From positions 2,275,588 to 2,300,852 of the forward strand of contig CP070752.1 in assembly GCA_020348625.1 (NCBI GenBank): 25,265 nt of DNA, read 5' to 3'. Positions 23,919 through 25,265 of this stretch are shown in pieces (the stretch's first letter is position 1; each line of letters begins with the position of its first letter). The position numbers were made by a program, and so were the translations under genes. Below the pieces are notes generated by a model. It was not told the DNA's origin. It was given only the letters and a program-made list of their open reading frames with translations, and did not search any database. Source of the stretch: Deltaproteobacteria bacterium (lineage in GTDB: Bacteria > Desulfobacterota > DSM-4660 > Desulfatiglandales > B25-G16).

Positions 23919-23948
23919 TCAATCTTCTATCCATGCGTCAATAGGCAT
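23919..23948 (-). CDS. Possible 9-residue leader ORF upstream of dctP
   Basis: On the minus strand GAAGGAGGTG runs directly into an ATG at 23948 that opens MPIDAWIED and a TGA. The Shine-Dalgarno match to the 16S tail is very strong, but it is only about two bases from the ATG, too close for normal initiation. A TTG slightly downstream is an alternative. It may be a leader peptide or a ribosome standby site instead of a gene. Confidence 0.2.
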   Translation of the reverse strand: MPIDAWIED

Positions 23949-23991
23949 CACCTCCTTCATACTGTTATAATTTTATTATCCAGGCCCACGG

Positions 23992-24018
23992 ATTATCATG
24001 TACCGATATGACTGGCAA
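23992..24018 (-). promoter_or_regulatory. Possible proximal promoter for the TRAP operon
   Basis: On the minus strand TTGCCA (24013-24018) and GATAAT (23992-23997) match five of six consensus positions each, but with a 15-bp spacer, shorter than the optimum. Transcription would start about 100 nt before dctP. Confidence 0.3.
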
Positions 24019-24275
24019 TATTTAACCATTTTGTTTTTTTTGTTCTTTTTTGTCGATTCTTTTATTTCTGCTATAAGATGATAGGACTGATATCCTGGAT
24101 GAACTATTTCGAGAAGTATTTTATTGTTTTTCTGCGCGAATAAGCCTTGTATGAGATAAGCCGATCAGTATTACCATGATGCAAGGTTCTCTGAATCTCA
24201 CAAACCATAGTAAAACCATTTAGGAAAGACGTTTTGTTATTAGGATTGGTGGTTTGGTTTTGGCTAAGCCCTTTA

Positions 24276-24302
24276 TTTATAGAACATTATCGAGTATGTC
24301 AA
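24276..24302 (-). promoter_or_regulatory. Possible distal promoter for the TRAP operon
   Basis: On the minus strand a perfect TTGACA (24297-24302) precedes TATAAA (24276-24281, five of six) with a 15-bp spacer. It would give a leader close to 390 nt on dctP. The short spacer lowers confidence; it competes with the proximal candidate. Confidence 0.35.
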
Positions 24303-24410
24303 CTTATACTTTCATCGCCGTTTAGGGTTATGTAACCTCGTCAACCGGAGGCCCAAGATTTCCCACCCCTGCCTAGCCTAGCAATCGCATAGGTTGTGGA
24401 CGTTTTTCCC

Positions 24411-24439
24411 TTGACACACAAGGCGGTTGTACCCATACT
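24411..24439 (+). promoter_or_regulatory. Predicted sigma-70-type promoter for the AprA-like flavoprotein
   Basis: A perfect TTGACA (24411-24416) and CATACT (24434-24439, four of six) are separated by exactly 17 bp. Transcription would start near 24446, about 67 nt before the ATG at 24513. It is divergent from the TRAP promoters. Confidence 0.5.
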
Positions 24440-24512
24440 TTTCATCCAACAAGGAAAATGCTTATCGCTTGAAAACCGTGAGTTTCTTGCGACTCTCTGA
24501 TGGAGAATGAGC

Positions 24513-25265
24513 ATGAAAGAACAATTAGTTCAGGCTGAGGTCTTATGTATCGGAGGTGGCATAGCAGGCCTCATGGCTGCTATACGAGCAGGGGAACTCG
24601 GGGCAAAGGTCATTGTGGCTGAGAAAGGCAATACGATACACAGCGGCCGTGGCCGTGCCGGAAATGATCATTTCTGGTGTTACATCCCTGAGGTACACGG
24701 CTCGGATATGGATGTCTTTTTGAAAGAATGTTTGAAAGGACCGAAGCTAAAATTGATGCAAACAGGGACCAACATGAAAGTCCTGCGTACTTTCTTGGCA
24801 AGGTCCTTTGATATTGTAAAGCTGTGGGACACCTGGGGAATTCCCATGAAGTACCAGGGACGATGGGAGTTTGCAGGCCATTCCTTTCCGGGGGATGTGC
24901 TCACTCACCTGAAATACGGGGGACACAAGCAAAAACGTGTTTTGACCGAGAAAGCCCTCGAACAAGGGGCAGAGATCCTGAACAGAGTGATGGTATTTGA
25001 TCTGCTGCGCGACACTGAGGGCATTGTGGGTGCTGTAGGCATTGATACGAGATCGGAGCTGGTTATTGTGTTTCAGGCAAAGGCTGTTATTTTGGGGACC
25101 GGTTGTCTCGACAGATTATATCCCGCCCCTGTTCCTGCCTGGATGGCCAGTATACCGGGAAATCTAACGCTCACCGGTGACGGACGGGCGATGACATACA
25201 GGGCTGGAGGTGTCATCGTTGGCCCCGAGATCCCCAAACGACATGTCGGTCCACGATATTTTTCG
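24513..25265 (+). CDS. AprA/FrdA-like FAD-dependent oxidoreductase, N-terminal part (cut by window edge)
   Basis: The first 251 residues of a flavoprotein of the succinate dehydrogenase/fumarate reductase superfamily; the frame is open to the window edge. The FAD motif is GGGIAGLMAAIRAGELGA (residues 14-31) followed by VIVAEKGN and SGRGRAGNDHFWCYI. The order LWDTWGIPM, then EGIVGAVGI, then FQAKAVILGTGCLDRLY, then TGDGRAMTYRAGG resembles the APS reductase alpha subunit (AprA), more than classical FrdA. The catalytic region lies beyond the window, so the reaction is unknown: it could be an APS reductase paralog, a fumarate reductase-like enoate reductase or a dehydrogenase. GGAG eleven bases before the ATG serves as ribosome-binding site. 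It is divergent from the TRAP operon and may act on the imported acid. Confidence 0.78.
   Translation, partial: MKEQLVQAEVLCIGGGIAGLMAAIRAGELGAKVIVAEKGNTIHSGRGRAGNDHFWCYIPEVHGSDMDVFLKECLKGPKLKLMQTGTNMKVLRTFLARSFDIVKLWDTWGIPMKYQGRWEFAGHSFPGDVLTHLKYGGHKQKRVLTEKALEQGAEILNRVMVFDLLRDTEGIVGAVGIDTRSELVIVFQAKAVILGTGCLDRLYPAPVPAWMASIPGNLTLTGDGRAMTYRAGGVIVGPEIPKRHVGPRYFS

Larger units (their letters stand above)
23882..24512. other. 631-bp divergent intergenic region between dctP and the AprA-like gene
   Basis: No gene of normal size is seen. Minus-strand signals are a possible distal promoter at 24276-24302, a possible proximal promoter at 23992-24018 and a 10-codon frame at 23919-23948 in the dctP leader. 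A plus-strand promoter for the flavoprotein is at 24411-24439. Between about 24020 and 24300 the DNA is AT-rich, including a T-rich tract at 24029-24058. This is where a regulator controlling both directions would be expected to bind. Confidence 0.5.

Noticed and set aside
1..25265. CRISPR array, tRNA or rRNA genes, IS elements, toxin-antitoxin or phage defence genes
   Set aside because: No regularly spaced repeats, no cloverleaf or rRNA-like sequence, and no transposase, nuclease or defence-type protein was found on either strand.

Overview
The window looks like a piece of the chromosome of an anaerobic bacterium with respiratory or syntrophic metabolism, most likely Desulfobacterota (formerly Deltaproteobacteria). 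The grounds are gene content: a tungsten-type aldehyde:ferredoxin oxidoreductase with a MoaD/ThiS partner, a three-subunit molybdopterin/iron-sulfur/NrfD complex, TRAP and Liv-type transporters, a DUF169 protein, a C_GCAxxG_C_C redox protein and an AprA/FrdA-like flavoprotein. No rRNA, tRNA, CRISPR array, IS element or recognisable regulator gene is present. The lineage is an inference from gene families; no phylogenetic marker is in the window.

Layout. Nearly everything is on the minus strand, so transcription runs right to left. Right to left: an AprA-like flavoprotein on the plus strand, cut by the right edge (24513 onward); a 631-bp divergent regulatory gap; a TRAP transporter (dctP, dctQ, dctM); a four-cluster ferredoxin subunit, an NrfD/PsrC-type membrane subunit and an 886-residue molybdopterin catalytic subunit; an L-2-hydroxyglutarate oxidase-like flavoenzyme with its own predicted promoter; a plus-strand island of three small genes (HAD phosphatase, unknown 86-residue protein, DUF120/CTP-dependent riboflavin kinase-like protein); an 840-bp gene-free stretch; an aryl/benzyl-alcohol dehydrogenase-like enzyme, the AOR and its MoaD-like partner; two paralogous periplasmic binding proteins followed by livH, livM, livG and livF; then a DUF169 protein, a GldA-type polyol dehydrogenase and a C_GCAxxG_C_C protein cut by the left edge.

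How the parts may work together (inference). Two high-affinity uptake systems bring in organic acids or amino-acid/aromatic-like substrates. An alcohol dehydrogenase and the AOR could form an alcohol to aldehyde to acid route yielding NADH and reduced ferredoxin. The LhgO-like oxidase and the Mo/FeS/NrfD complex would exchange electrons with the quinone pool. The catalytic and ferredoxin subunits of that complex carry no visible Tat signal, so the complex probably faces the cytoplasm, which fits a substrate that must first be imported. The substrate of the Mo enzyme cannot be read from the sequence and is the main unknown here.

Regulatory signals visible include sigma-70-like promoters upstream of the binding-protein/liv operon, the LhgO-like gene, the HAD operon and the right-edge flavoprotein, and long 5' leaders on the binding-protein genes carrying strong Shine-Dalgarno-like sequences far from the real starts.
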